Translations under genes and position numbers: made by a program
Shown here: positions 53,284 through 64,000 of the stretch, in pieces
Layout: every line of letters begins with the position of its first letter
How positions within the stretch are numbered: the stretch's first letter is position 1
Origin: Ulota crispa
Taxonomy: Eukaryota; Streptophyta; Bryopsida; Orthotrichales; Orthotrichaceae
Direction of reading: 5' to 3'
Length of the DNA: 64,000 bases
NCBI GenBank assembly: GCA_963920765.1
Contig: OY987246.1
Location: 8,620,501 to 8,684,500, forward strand
The notes under the pieces: generated by a model
Seen by the model: the letters and a program-made list of their open reading frames with translations, nothing else
Databases searched by the model: none
Told to the model about the DNA's origin: nothing

Positions 53284-54034
53284 CCCCTGAGTGCATAGGC
53301 CATTTTCACCAAAATTAGAGATTTTGGAGACCAATTACTTTGATGCATTGTATCTTAGTCAATCAGATCATTTACAAAAGTGACCATTGAAAATAGTGGA
53401 AAACTACTTAGAAAATGGCTTGCAAATTTTGGGAACAACTAATCGTGGGAGATGGGATACAATTACATTTGATCAAACAACATGTGATGACAAAATCTCA
53501 ATTTTTGGTAGGTAGTTGCTACTTGATGAGTTTTAAAAAATTCTATAAGCCCTTGATTCATCTTAAATTTTATGAGCAGCAAGATTGGAAATGAATGCAC
53601 ACACTTGTAAATTATTGAAATTTGCACTTCTTTTTATGTCAAATTTTAGGTCTTCAAATTGCTATTGCATGGAAAACAATGACCGGCACAGTCAATGACG
53701 GTTGCCATAATAAGGGTTTAGAACATGCTTGAACCCTTGCCAACAACTTTCCCACTACCACAAAGCACATAGAAGGAAGCTTGCAAGGGATATTGACCAA
53801 TTGCAGCCTGTAAAACATTGCTTGCCACCACGCCCCGTATGGTGTTTCACCCAATCAAATCTCTTGAGACACTTGTACAACATTTGATTTGCCTCGCCAT
53901 TACTTCATTGGCATGGACAACTTGAATGTTTTCATAATTATAGTCTAAAGCAAGATCAAAAAAGTAGATCCGGTTCCTCAAATAAGCATTTCTAATCCCC
54001 AAAGGCAGTATGTTGTCTCTTAGACGCTTAGGGG
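53284..54034. mobile_element. TTAA-flanked element (P4), diverged subfamily
   Basis: It starts after TTAA (53280-53283) with CCCCTGAGTGCATAGGCC and ends GACGCTTAGGGG before CTAA (54035-54038). The reversed right end CCCCTAAGCGTC pairs with the left end CCCCTGAGTGC. The interior differs from the other copies. It abuts the next element. Confidence 0.6.
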
Positions 54035-54038
54035 CTAA

Positions 54039-54945
54039 CCCCTAAAGCCCTGGGGCCTCTATTTTGTCAAATGACACTCAAAATTGCCACTTTTATGGCA
54101 AAGAGCAAAAAAGTTCAAAAATTGGTCTTTTTGCATATGTAATTGTAGGATCTTGTACTAGACTAGTATCAAAATGTGGAAAAAAAATCCAAAAACTTTG
54201 ACCACACAAATTGCCAAATATTTGCGTTTAAAGTGTAAAAAACAATTTTTTTTGCACCTTGCATGACTAGATTATTTGACTTTGAACTTTTTTAATTTAA
54301 AACTTTTGCACCACAAAGTTTTGAGGTTTATTTTTTTATGATGGAGAATTGAGTTGAGAATCTTTAGAAAAAATTCAAAACAAAAAATACTTAATTCTCA
54401 ATCTTAAAAAACACATTAGGTGGAAGAAGGTGTGAAATTGAACAAAAAATTAAATTGTTATTAACCTTGCAATGGAATTGAAACGCAATAATCCCAATGG
54501 TAAGATTGTTTTAGAAAACAAACTTCACCCTCTCCAACGGTTTATTTTGAAAAAATGTTAAACTTACATTCAAAAATGAAGTTTATAAGTTATTTTTTCA
54601 AGAAGTTGCTTGAATACCCCGAAAAACAAGATTGTCCCTAACTTTCTCATAACTAGTCCAAATGTAATGAATCAAAGCTTCAGATGTAGACAAAACTAAA
54701 TCCTATGAGAAGAAAATTAAAAAGAAAACAATTTGTTTTTCTTGCCCAATCTCCATAAATTTGTGCTTATGTAGGCATAGCTGTTGCTTTTGGGCAAAGA
54801 TTGGAATAAATACTATAATTCCCAAAAGCTAATGTGTTTTCCTATCTTCAAAAAAAGTTACAAAAAATCAAGACAAAATTTAAGGCTGTAGATGCCTGCC
54901 CAAAATCCCATTTGTCCCTCAAGAGGACACTCAGGGATTTAAGGG
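54039..54945. mobile_element. TTAA-flanked element (P5), homologue of P6
   Basis: The left end is CCCCTAAAGCCCTGGGGCC after CTAA (54035-54038); the right end, reversed, is CCCTTAAATCCCTGAGTG before TTAA (54946-54949). Internal motifs shared with 55885-56805 include GCCACTT, TGTAGGATCTTG, AAATTTATG and AGCTTTGATTCATT. Length is 907 bp against 921 bp for P6. Confidence 0.75.
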
Positions 54946-54949
54946 TTAA

Positions 54950-55732
54950 TTGTGTTTTTAATTTCACTAAAGTCAATCTACAATGTAAAAATGAATTGAG
55001 AGTGGTATGGAGTTGAAAAGTTTCTTCCACAAGAAAGAGTGTTATGGTAGATATGTCCATGATCAGTCACATGTCACACACATGCCAATGACCAATCATA
55101 TACCTGCTCTCATTTCTTGGTGCGTGCGAGATTCCAATTCAAATTAAACATACTTCGTTGTTCATACGTGTGTGATAGTTGGAGTTGCAAGCGCAACTTG
55201 CCACAATTTAGTCATATGATGATACTTTCTAATTTCAACATACTTTATACCGAAAGAACTCACTATCTAAACTTAATACATTTGTAAGTGGTAATTGACT
55301 ACTATCCTTGCAATTTTGTAACATCTATTTCCTAAATCCTATTTAGTACTAGAATTAAAAAAACAACTACTGGGTAGTATATTTTATCAAAAACAAAGAT
55401 CACAATTTTTTATTGTTTGAGTTTACAGTGGCCACTTTCACAACTTTTTGGATGTCAAATAGTGCATGACAGTTATAACCAACAATTATAGTCGCAATAA
55501 GAAATGCTATAGAATAATGCATATGCGCCCATTAGCTCAAAAGCAATCCCATCAACAAGAAGAATAAAATTTAGGCTTCATCCTTGTGCTTTTGGATTTT
55601 GAATAACTTCAATTTTGATGGAGCAGTCTACCACTCAAATTCAAAAGTTGTTGATTACAAGTGTCACGCACTATATGACCCAAAGAAAATCCCAATTTAC
55701 ACTAAATTCTACAAGAAGATTTGGGAATTGAT
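54950..55732. other. Spacer
   Basis: No gene or repeat pair is recognised here. Confidence 0.4.
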
Positions 55733-57070
55733 ATATGCACATCCATAGTTTCATACATGCACATTGGAGGGGTGGGGTTAATTTAGATATTTACTATTAA
55801 CAAGTTGAATTTGGAAAATTTGAATTCAAATATAAAGTTGGAGATCTTGATTTGGTCTAGAACCTCAAAGGAGGTTACAATTAACCCCTAAAGGACCAAG
55901 CCCTTATTTTGTGAAAATCACTAAACACTGCCACTTCTAGGAGGTTTTGTAAAACAAGATTTTATGTTTTGTTTTTTGGAAATCCAACTGTAGGATCTTG
56001 GCCCAGATTAGTAGAGGTACTTGTGGGAAAAAAAGTAGCTCATTCCAAATGAAGAGGAGTGAGATATTTACATCTAAAGTGAAAAAAAAGTTTCTTTCCA
56101 TGCTGCCCAAAAATTTCAGAAGCGTTTGACCACTATTATAGCAAAAAAATTGCTCTACCCAAAGTTGCACTTTATTTTTTCCACGTAGGAGATCTAGTTA
56201 GGTATTTTTGAGAGAATTTTCAAATCAATTGGAACTACACAACACATGGGAAAATATACTACATAAAAAGAAGTAGAGAATGAGTCAAAACACTAAATTG
56301 TTAACAATTTAATTACTGAAATGAAAAATGCAAATCCCAATCATTCTAGTGTTGTGGTAAACAACCTACTTCTTTTGGTTTTTTTTTCCAAAATATTGAA
56401 AATTGAGTAAAATTAAGGACTTCAAAGTTTATTTTAGAGTAGAGATTCCATAACTGCCCTCAAACAAAAACTCCTCAAAACTTTCATGTCATTGATTGAA
56501 ATTGAATGATTCAAAGCTTCTCACCTATAAAAAAATCTAAAGAACCAATTTAAAATTTAAAATTTAAAAATGTAAATTTTAAAGTAATTTTGGGGTTGCT
56601 TGGATGGGCAAATCTCCCCAAATTTTCATAAATTCATGCATAACTTCTTCATCAAATGTTGGAATGAAGACAAAATCACATGTCCACATAGATCTTTGAA
56701 TTCCCGCCTTCAATGAAAGTTTTAGAAAATCACACAAAGTAGTTTAGCCATAGGTACATGCCCAAGTCCAACATGTCACTCAAAGGGACAATGGTCCTTT
56801 AGGGGTTAAACAATACCCAATGGAGAAGCTTAGCTCTTTTTTATAAATAAGGGTAAAAGTAATAATTTTCTCCCTAACTAAGATTTTCCACTAGGCGTGG
56901 TTCAATTGTAACCTCCTGTATGATTCTAGACTAAACTGTGACCTCTAAAACCAAATCTAAATTCAAATTTTCCAAATTCATCTTATTGACAGTAAATATC
57001 CGACGGTAATTATCTAATGTTCACCCCAGGTGTGCACATATTAACCCCTAGTGTGCATATATCAATTCCC
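55733..57070. mobile_element. GGGAATTGATAT family MITE, copy 2, carrying a nested TTAA element
   Basis: It begins GGGAATTGATATATGCACAT and ends GCATATATCAATTCCC. It matches 21572-21969 along both halves. Removing the nested P6 and one TTAA leaves about 413 bp, against 398 bp in the other copy. Confidence 0.85.
55885..56805. mobile_element. TTAA-flanked element (P6), best-supported piggyBac-like copy
   Basis: CCCCTAAAGGACCAAGC at the left and GGTCCTTTAGGGG at the right are inverted, with TTAA at 55881-55884 and 56806-56809. In the homologous MITE at 21572-21969 the same spot reads ACATTTGAACAATT once, so the tetranucleotide was duplicated on insertion. TTAA choice with a CCC start is diagnostic of piggyBac. 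No transposase frame is visible in the 921 bp. Confidence 0.85.
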
Positions 57071-57082
57071 TAATCTTATGCA

Positions 57083-57677
57083 TTAATCCCTAAATGCCCA
57101 GGGCACCATATTTTGGTGTTGACAATATTTTGAAGTTCCATAAAATCTAAGTAATTTGTTTTTTTTAGTATTTAGTATTTTAGAATTATTCTATTTGAAA
57201 TCTAGTTTTAGCTTCAAAAACCTGATTTTGAAAATTAATAATTGTGAATTTTCTTTTCATGATTTTGTGCAAGGGTGTCCATTGCAATCTTGACATTTTT
57301 AGTTTTGAGAGTTCATGAAAATGACCCTCAAATACATTAGATCTTGGAGAAAAATCCACAACAGAAGTATGTCCTTTAACCTGATATTTTTTTGGTGACC
57401 AACATTTTAGATTTGACATGTGAAAAGAAGGTTGAAAGACTCGAAGTCATTTTTGCAGTTTTAACACCCTCTTTATCAAACATTACAATCTTTCAATCCA
57501 TAAGCAAAATTGTCATGTTTTCTTTTCTTGTGTGATGTTTAACATATCTAGTTTGAATTTGTATGGTTACAATTTAAAAAAAATTAATACAACTTATCAA
57601 AATGTTGACTTTTGTTCAATACAGTAGAGAGCAAATTCCTAAAAACTCAAAAAAGGCCTTGGGCATTTAGGGGTTAA
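57083..57677. mobile_element. TTAA-type element (P7)
   Basis: Coordinates include the terminal TTAA at each end. The left is TTAATCCCTAAATGCCCAGG; the right, reversed, TTAACCCCTAAATGCCCAAG. The inverted ends are the best match to each other of all copies. It lies 12 bp beyond the 55733-57070 element. Confidence 0.75.
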
Positions 57678-59969
57678 GTATCTCCTATAATCAAGCCACT
57701 TGTTGAATTTTTGGCCTTGATTTGATAAAGGATAATAGTTAACTGTCCTAAAAGGGGTACCAAAGAATCTTGAACCAGTAGAAATCTAGGGCCCTTCTAG
57801 ATTTTGGTGGAACGCAGAACGGCATGTGAGGGGAATGATGCTGTGGTGCAGTAATAATAATGAAGCGTCGTTCAAGGGTTGGGCTAAGCTTAAGCTTAAC
57901 TTAAGCTTAACTTAGAAAGGGCGCCGTGAGCGCCATATGGCCCCGCCCTCCCTCCCACTCTTTTGGAATGTCTCCGTGCCACGCACAGATTCCTCCCCTC
58001 CCGCTCATCTCGCGCTCCGCGGTGCCGGCGCCTCTGTCGGGACAACACACCACGCCCTCCTCCTGATCACGACCGTACTCCCAAGCAAGCACGCTCTCTC
58101 GTAGTCGATCGATCTAAGCTTCGAGCGAACTTGTATTCCCGATGGTGTAGTGGATCGGACCACGGAGAACGCCGCCATTGCGACCTTTCTGATCCTTTCC
58201 GTAGAGCTATGGCGTTTTCGCTGTTCATTCCATGCAGCCGGAAGAGCGCGCCACCTTAAACAAAATTTCAGATGATATGCCGCTCGCTCGACGTGGACGG
58301 AACTGCCTCGCCTAGTATTCAGGTTTTTTTATTTTTATTTCCTGTCAAGCCTGTGCAGTAACTTAGTGAGCTTTTCATTTTCCTCACGCTTCATCTTCTT
58401 TTTTTGCTTATTTCTCTTTCTATCTGTGCTACATTGTTACTAATTGTTGGATTGTCAATGCACGTAGGGTTTGTATGTTTACTGCACGATGTGCGAGGTT
58501 TTGCTTGCACGTGTAGAGTGTCTTAGGTCGTTTTATTCGCTGATTGCAACTTAATTTTATATATATTTTTGGTAGAGATCACGGTAGTTTTTATAAACGT
58601 GCATGATTGAAATGAGAGACGGGGGAGTGTATACTAGATTGGCCGGAGATGCATTTCTCGACTCGACCTAGCCTCTCTGGAAATCTGTTCGAGACCAGTA
58701 GGTTGTGGAATACTCACTTAGCTGATCTTGTAGTGGAATTTAGAATTAGATTATTGTGCTTTGTATCGCGGAATTGCCTTGTTCTCCTCTGCTTTACTTT
58801 ATTTCTGGAGTGTCTCACACTTCGTCTCACTCCTTACAAACCTGAAACTGGCGAGAAACCTAAGAATGCAGTGTGCACCTCTAAGTAAATAGTAATGTAA
58901 TGCTCAACATACCGAGGCTCCAATCTGAAGAATGTGACTCGTTTTTATATGTAAAGGCTGCAATGCGTAGATGCGTAATGAATTACGGCAAAAATTGCTG
59001 ATGTTTCCCTTTAGGAGTCACGTCAGCCACTGATTATGGAGATTTATCAGCAATCTGAAATGCTGCGAGCTTCGGTATTTCCTCGTTAGCAGGGAACAGT
59101 TCATAGGAAAGCAAAATGGCGTAGTCTCCTGAAGTCCATATCCTCACGAAGATGCCCACCATCTACCCCGATTGCGTCTGTTATTCTTGGAGTACCGGCG
59201 TGGTCGTTTGAGAGGTTTGAGTCTTTAACCATGTAGTGCATTCCGAAATTCAAACGAATGAATTGAAGCTGGACGCTTTTACAATATCTTAAGCAGCCAA
59301 CCTCTGCTCTTAGAATGGTCGCCGCTTCTTTGAAATTTCTGATGAAAGGCTAAGGCCTTCCACACAGTGATATCTGTGACCGACTTGAATAGAAGTGTGT
59401 CTATCTTTTTGATAATAGTCGGGTACAAACTCTTTAGACAGCTTAAAAATAGTTTCGTCTCGAGGCCTCTATTGTATCACTCTTGCGTCGGTGCAAATTT
59501 TCGAACACAATCAAAGAAGTTCCTGTGCTTCAGGATAGACAGGCCTACTTTGTGTTGTGCAATTCTAGTTTTCGTCATTTTCTCGTGCTACTGATTCTGT
59601 GCTGAGGCAGGTAATTGGATGCCCATATTCAGTGAACTGGAGAGTTGAAGGCTCACATAGTTACTTACCTCACAATTCTGGCACAAATTCTTTAGGATGT
59701 ACGTGCGCTCACGAGTTTGCTACTCGGGAATAATGTTTTCCTTACGTGATCTTCTGTCGACAGGTTTTTACTTGAAATTGGTGCACACCAGTCGAAGCGA
59801 AAGAGATCTTCAAAAAGTTTGGCATAAGTTGAAGTTACCATTCAACAACATTGAAGCTTGTACTTGAGTAATCTTTAAAAATCCTGTCCTGATAATCCGC
59901 TTTAGGAGACAACTACAGACTTATGTGGAATCAAACCTAGCCCGTCAGTTGTTTGACAGTACTGCAGCC
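57678..59969 (+). promoter_or_regulatory. Upstream region of the ARF-GAP gene, GC-richer at 57.8-58.3 kb
   Basis: From about 57830 to 58320 the base composition rises and looks like a promoter with a non-coding first exon; CAG-GTTTTTT near 58320 could be its donor. The stretch to 59969 would then be leader and 5' UTR intron. A tandem AAGCTTAACTT motif lies near 57890. Small frames (57963-58259, 58649-58888) match nothing I know. Confidence 0.4.
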
Positions 59970-62900
59970 ATGCAGTTCGCCAAGCTTGAAGATTCACCCA
60001 TGTTTAGGAAGCAGGTAAATACAGGGCAAATTCATTGAGATGTTTTCTGCATTCTGAATTTAAAGATAATGAAATCAATTTGATTTTGCATCCGCCATCC
60101 AGTAGTATTACAGTAAGTGTAATGGATCAAATTAGCTCTTTAATAATTTGTTTAGCTTTTGTACGTGCTGTTCGGGTCTTCTGTGCATCATTTACTTGTC
60201 CCTGGTTCCGTTACTGAGTCCTTGGAGCTGTGTATGAGCATCAGGAATCTGACGGAATGTATCTTGTAGAAATAATTTGAATGTTGTGATTAACAGCTTC
60301 AGGCACTTGAGGAAAACGCTGAGTCATTGAGGGAGCGGTGCCAACGATTCTACAAAGGGTGTCGCAAGTATACGTATGATTGTTAAACATGGGCGTACTA
60401 GCTCAAAGTTCTCTTGCCTGTGTCTCACCTAGTCTTTATCTAAAGTTTAGTGTCTTTATCTCTTAATTCTGGACTTCCTGATGCCGAGTGTTGTGGGATT
60501 TCGGCAAACGAAGTTTGGCATTGCCTTGATATCTTCTTATGTTTTGCGGTACTCCAGAGACGGATTGGGAGAAGCTTGCGACGGTGATGTTGCGTTCGCA
60601 AATGCCTTGGAGACCTTTGGTGGAGGCCATGATGATCCCATGAGTGTGGCTGTTGGAGGTCCTTTTTCTGTACTAGCCTCCTTTTACAAAATTTAGAATG
60701 AAGAACAAATGATTGAGTTTTCTTTTGCCATCTTTAGCATACGTTGTCATTAACATAGGGCTTTTGAATCTACCTTGTTTCTGGTCTTTAGTGAACAAGG
60801 TTTACTTTTCAATCTTTTTGGATTGAATTGTACTGCTCATATGTATGGGTTGCGTCCATTCTTCCCAAGTGCAATTAGATATCATAAGTGATCTATTTTG
60901 ATATGTACGTGTCATTTGATTTGTCCGTTTGGTGCAAAATTTTAAATAGAATTTTGTGGTTTTGGCGGCCCTTTTCTTATTGCTGTGCTTTTTTGTCCTG
61001 GAAAATTTCAGGACCTGTAATGACAAGATTCACTATTGCCCTCAGAGAGATAGGGACATACAAGGAAGTCCTTCGTTCACAGGTGCTCCAGATTTGCCAT
61101 ATTTTCTCTCAAATGTAGATATTGAATGTCATGCGTTCAGAATGCACATATGCTTTTATCTTCAAGACACTCTTCAAAATTTTCTATCATTGGGCTCGGT
61201 TGTACCTGAATTTTCTGTATAGCGTGTGTACTTTCGAATATCCTCGAGTGTTACCCTGGGAGTTCCTGTCTACCAATAGACCTATCTTGTGAGAGGCTTA
61301 TCTAGTACCGTGAAACATAATTTGAGAAATTCTTCGATTTTTTTAGGTGGAGCACATGCTGAACGATCGATTGACGCAGTTTGTTAGCATCGATCTTCAA
61401 GATGTCAAGGTCCATTCTTTAACTCCGGAAAGCTGATGCTTAAGTATGGTTCCTATTCGTCTCTAGTGATTCAGCTGGTATAGTCGCAATTGATGAATAT
61501 CTTGTAACTTACTTGTTCTGTGTTGTTGATGACAGAATGTAAAGGTTGGTGAGGAGCTTCAAACTAAATCGGGGTTGTAATCTTTTTGGTATCTGCAATC
61601 ACGGTCCTGTTTATTTGCTACAACGAATTATGCTTATTTCTGTCGGGCCGACTATGAACGGAGCTGTCAAATACTATTTGTCTAGTTCAATATTTTTAAT
61701 TGTGTTTTGGATCGTAGGGTTGCAAGGATGACTGCTTTGTGCCGTAGTTATAGTTGGCTTTTAAAATCTGTGGTATATAGTTCGTACATTCATTCTGTGG
61801 CTCGCAATCACTTTGTTACTATCTAATCCGCACGATCTCTCCTTTTAATTCCTGAGGTACTGCTTTCATTATTTTGGAGCTCGGGGGTTTGAATGAATTT
61901 TCAGCTTCTGACCTTGTGTCAAGTATTGAATATCACATTTAATTAGGATAATTGAATGTACAGGAACTTAGAAAGCGGTTTGACAAAGCAAGTGTGCATT
62001 ATGACCAGGTAGCTACTTGCTCTTACTCCTGTTGGATGCCATTTCCATTGTACGGTTTTCTAAAGCCTTTTGTGCTTCAATACGTGATGTGACATACTTA
62101 CTGTGCAGATGTAATTATATATTAATTTTGCAGTAAGCTCCTTGTTCAGCATAAGTCTAGCAGCAAATAATTTCAATTTATATGCGCTCATAATGTCCCT
62201 GCATGTACCCCTTCATTGAGCAGGTGCGGGAAAAGTTTCTATCCTTGAGGAAGGATACAAAGCCAGAGGTCGTTGCAGGTTTTGAGGAGGTATTTTTATT
62301 CCCTCTTGATTAATTTGATGTTTCATGTGTGAAGATGCGTTTTTGTTGAGTGCAATTCTGGGCTTTTGATTTTTTAGTTCAGTTTTGGAATTGTCTCACA
62401 GTAGTCGATTTTTCAGGCTAATTACATTTCTGTTGAAATCGAATACCTCCGGATCTTATAAGAATTTTTTTTTATTCTTTATTTTCTCGAGTTGATTTAC
62501 CAATGTGCTGTGTCTACATGCTCAGGGTTTACGAAATTCCAAGTCACAATTTGAGCAAACTCGATTCAATCTGGTATCTTCTCTCGCAACTTTGGACGTC
62601 AGGTTATTGAACAACATTAACACATTTCTTACTTTGTAATACAAGATGTAGATCTTATGCGTCTCCTGTTATTCCCGGTACTCTACCGAGGCAGTTTCTC
62701 TATGTGCTGTCATTTCGAATGCTAGGATCTGGTTTTTAACCTCAAATTATCATTATCTCAGATGACAGCACTATCCAATATCGAGGCAAAGAAAAAGTTT
62801 GAGTTTCTAGAAGCTGTGAGTGGCTCTATGGATGCTCATCTTCGTTACTTCAAGCAGGTAGATACTGCAATATCGTGTCTTTTTCGCTGAAATGTGTTTA

Positions 62901-63973
62901 GATTGCTTATTGAAGATCCTCTTCCTTGGGATTGTGTGACTTAGTCTGGTTGTTTGTATAGTGATGATTATGACGTACTGCATGTTTCACCTTTGACACA
63001 GGGTTACGAGTTATTACATCAGATGGAACCCTATATTCACCAGGTAAAGATAAAATTTCTCATTGCCTCCTTTGATTTGTTTTATGCATGTCGCACTTGT
63101 CGCTTAATGCACATATAAATAAAAGATATGCTAATATCATATTCTGTCTTCGTGAAAACGTTCGCCAACAAGATTGCTTTCGTTTCTGTGTGAACTAATT
63201 AAACATTTGCAAATCATATCTGGCTTGTTATTTGATGCGACGGGCAGGTACTAACATATGCGCAACAATCACGGGAAAGAGCCAACTCCGAGCAGGTATT
63301 ATTGGCAGACCGTATGCAGGAGTATCGACGGCAAATGGAGAGGGACAATCAACGCTCTTTCAGTGGTGCTGATATCGCTCCAGGTGGTGATGGAATCCAA
63401 GCTGTTGGTCGCAGTTCACATAAGATGATTGAAGCTGTCATGCAGTCCACCCCAAGAGGAAAGGTAGTAAATCAAGCGATGCAGTTCTACATAAGTTGTT
63501 GCTTATATTACAGCTTGCAGTGCACACTGAAATTGTTGTATGTTTCTCTCTGCAGATACAAACTATCAAGCAAGGTTACATCTTGAAACGATCTTCAAAT
63601 TTGAGAGGTGACTGGAAGCGGAGGTTCTTTGTACTGGATAGTAGAGGAAATTTATACTATTACCGAAAACAATGGGGCAAACCAACAGTAAGTTGATTTT
63701 TTGTGACAACTCTCCGCAGTATGGAAAGTAGTCCCATTTTAAGGGTCTCAAAATTTAATTTTCTTTTGCATGCCTTACTTGTTTGCCAAGTTCCTGAAAA
63801 CATGAGAAATTGTCAACTCACATATCCCTATGATTTTCGACTCACAGGATGACAAAACGATTGCCCACCAAACTGTTAATCTTCTGACTTCAACAATAAA
63901 AATTGACGCTGAACAGTCGGATCTTCGATTTTGTTTTCGTATTATATCACCATCAAAAACTTTTACGCTCCAG
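59970..63973 (+). CDS. ARF GTPase-activating protein, BAR-PH-ArfGAP-ankyrin (AGD1-4 type), 3' end outside window
   Basis: Thirteen exons join in frame: 59970-60014, 60297-60373, 60558-60658, 61012-61082, 61347-61409, 61964-62008, 62224-62289, 62526-62573, 62762-62857, 63002-63043, 63248-63463, 63556-63687, 63848-63973; 376 residues so far. The start MQFAKLEDSPMFRKQ equals the MHFAKLDDSPMFRKQ start of plant ACAP-like proteins. Residues 1 to about 230 form the BAR domain that senses membrane curvature (ALETFGGGHDDPMSVAVGG, FTIALREIGTYKEVLRSQ, AVSGSMDAHLRYFKQGYELL). GRSSHKMIEAVMQS links to the PH domain from about 295 (GYILKRSSNLRGDWKRRFFV), which binds phosphoinositides. The catalytic ArfGAP zinc finger and ankyrin repeats lie beyond 64000. 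Arabidopsis relatives act in trafficking and vein patterning (AGD3/VAN3/SFC). Confidence 0.95.
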
Positions 63974-64000
63974 GTTCGTGTTTTGCCCTCGGCCTATCGT

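Overview
The window is nuclear DNA of a land plant. It is AT-rich and intron-rich, with GT-AG introns and plant-type gene families. The proteins read as typical land-plant versions. The repeat-rich spacing and moderate introns would suit a bryophyte or another non-flowering plant, but the sequence alone does not fix the species.

Five host genes can be read by joining exons. From left to right they are: a mitochondrial ribosomal protein uL15m (minus strand, 3' end beyond the left edge); the complete succinate dehydrogenase flavoprotein subunit SDH1 (16 exons, 627 residues, 14080-20240); a complete Golgi-type PMT/QUA-family putative methyltransferase (11 exons, 24003-30488); a complete secreted plant aspartyl protease of the nepenthesin/ASPG1 type (minus strand, 4 exons, 519 residues, 33234-36081); and the BAR and PH portion of an AGD1-4-type ARF GTPase-activating protein (13 coding exons from 59970, running off the right edge). 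A broken two-exon fragment of the coatomer gamma subunit lies at 8816-9125 (minus). The genes do not form a functional cluster.

Most of the rest is short non-autonomous DNA transposons (MITEs), many of them nested, with no transposase gene visible. At least seven families have two or more copies here. They include several with TA target-site duplications (Stowaway-like), CACTA-like hairpins, PIF/Harbinger-like elements with 3-bp duplications, and long palindromic types. Intron 1 of uL15m is almost wholly built of three such insertions.

The most notable signal is a family with CCCC...GGGG ends sitting in TTAA sites, the hallmark of piggyBac, with copies or relatives at 12308-12534 and through 40.8-57.7 kb. 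Two copies are supported by an empty site seen in another copy of the host repeat. The stretch from 36.1 to 59.9 kb is a gene-poor tract holding most of these elements.
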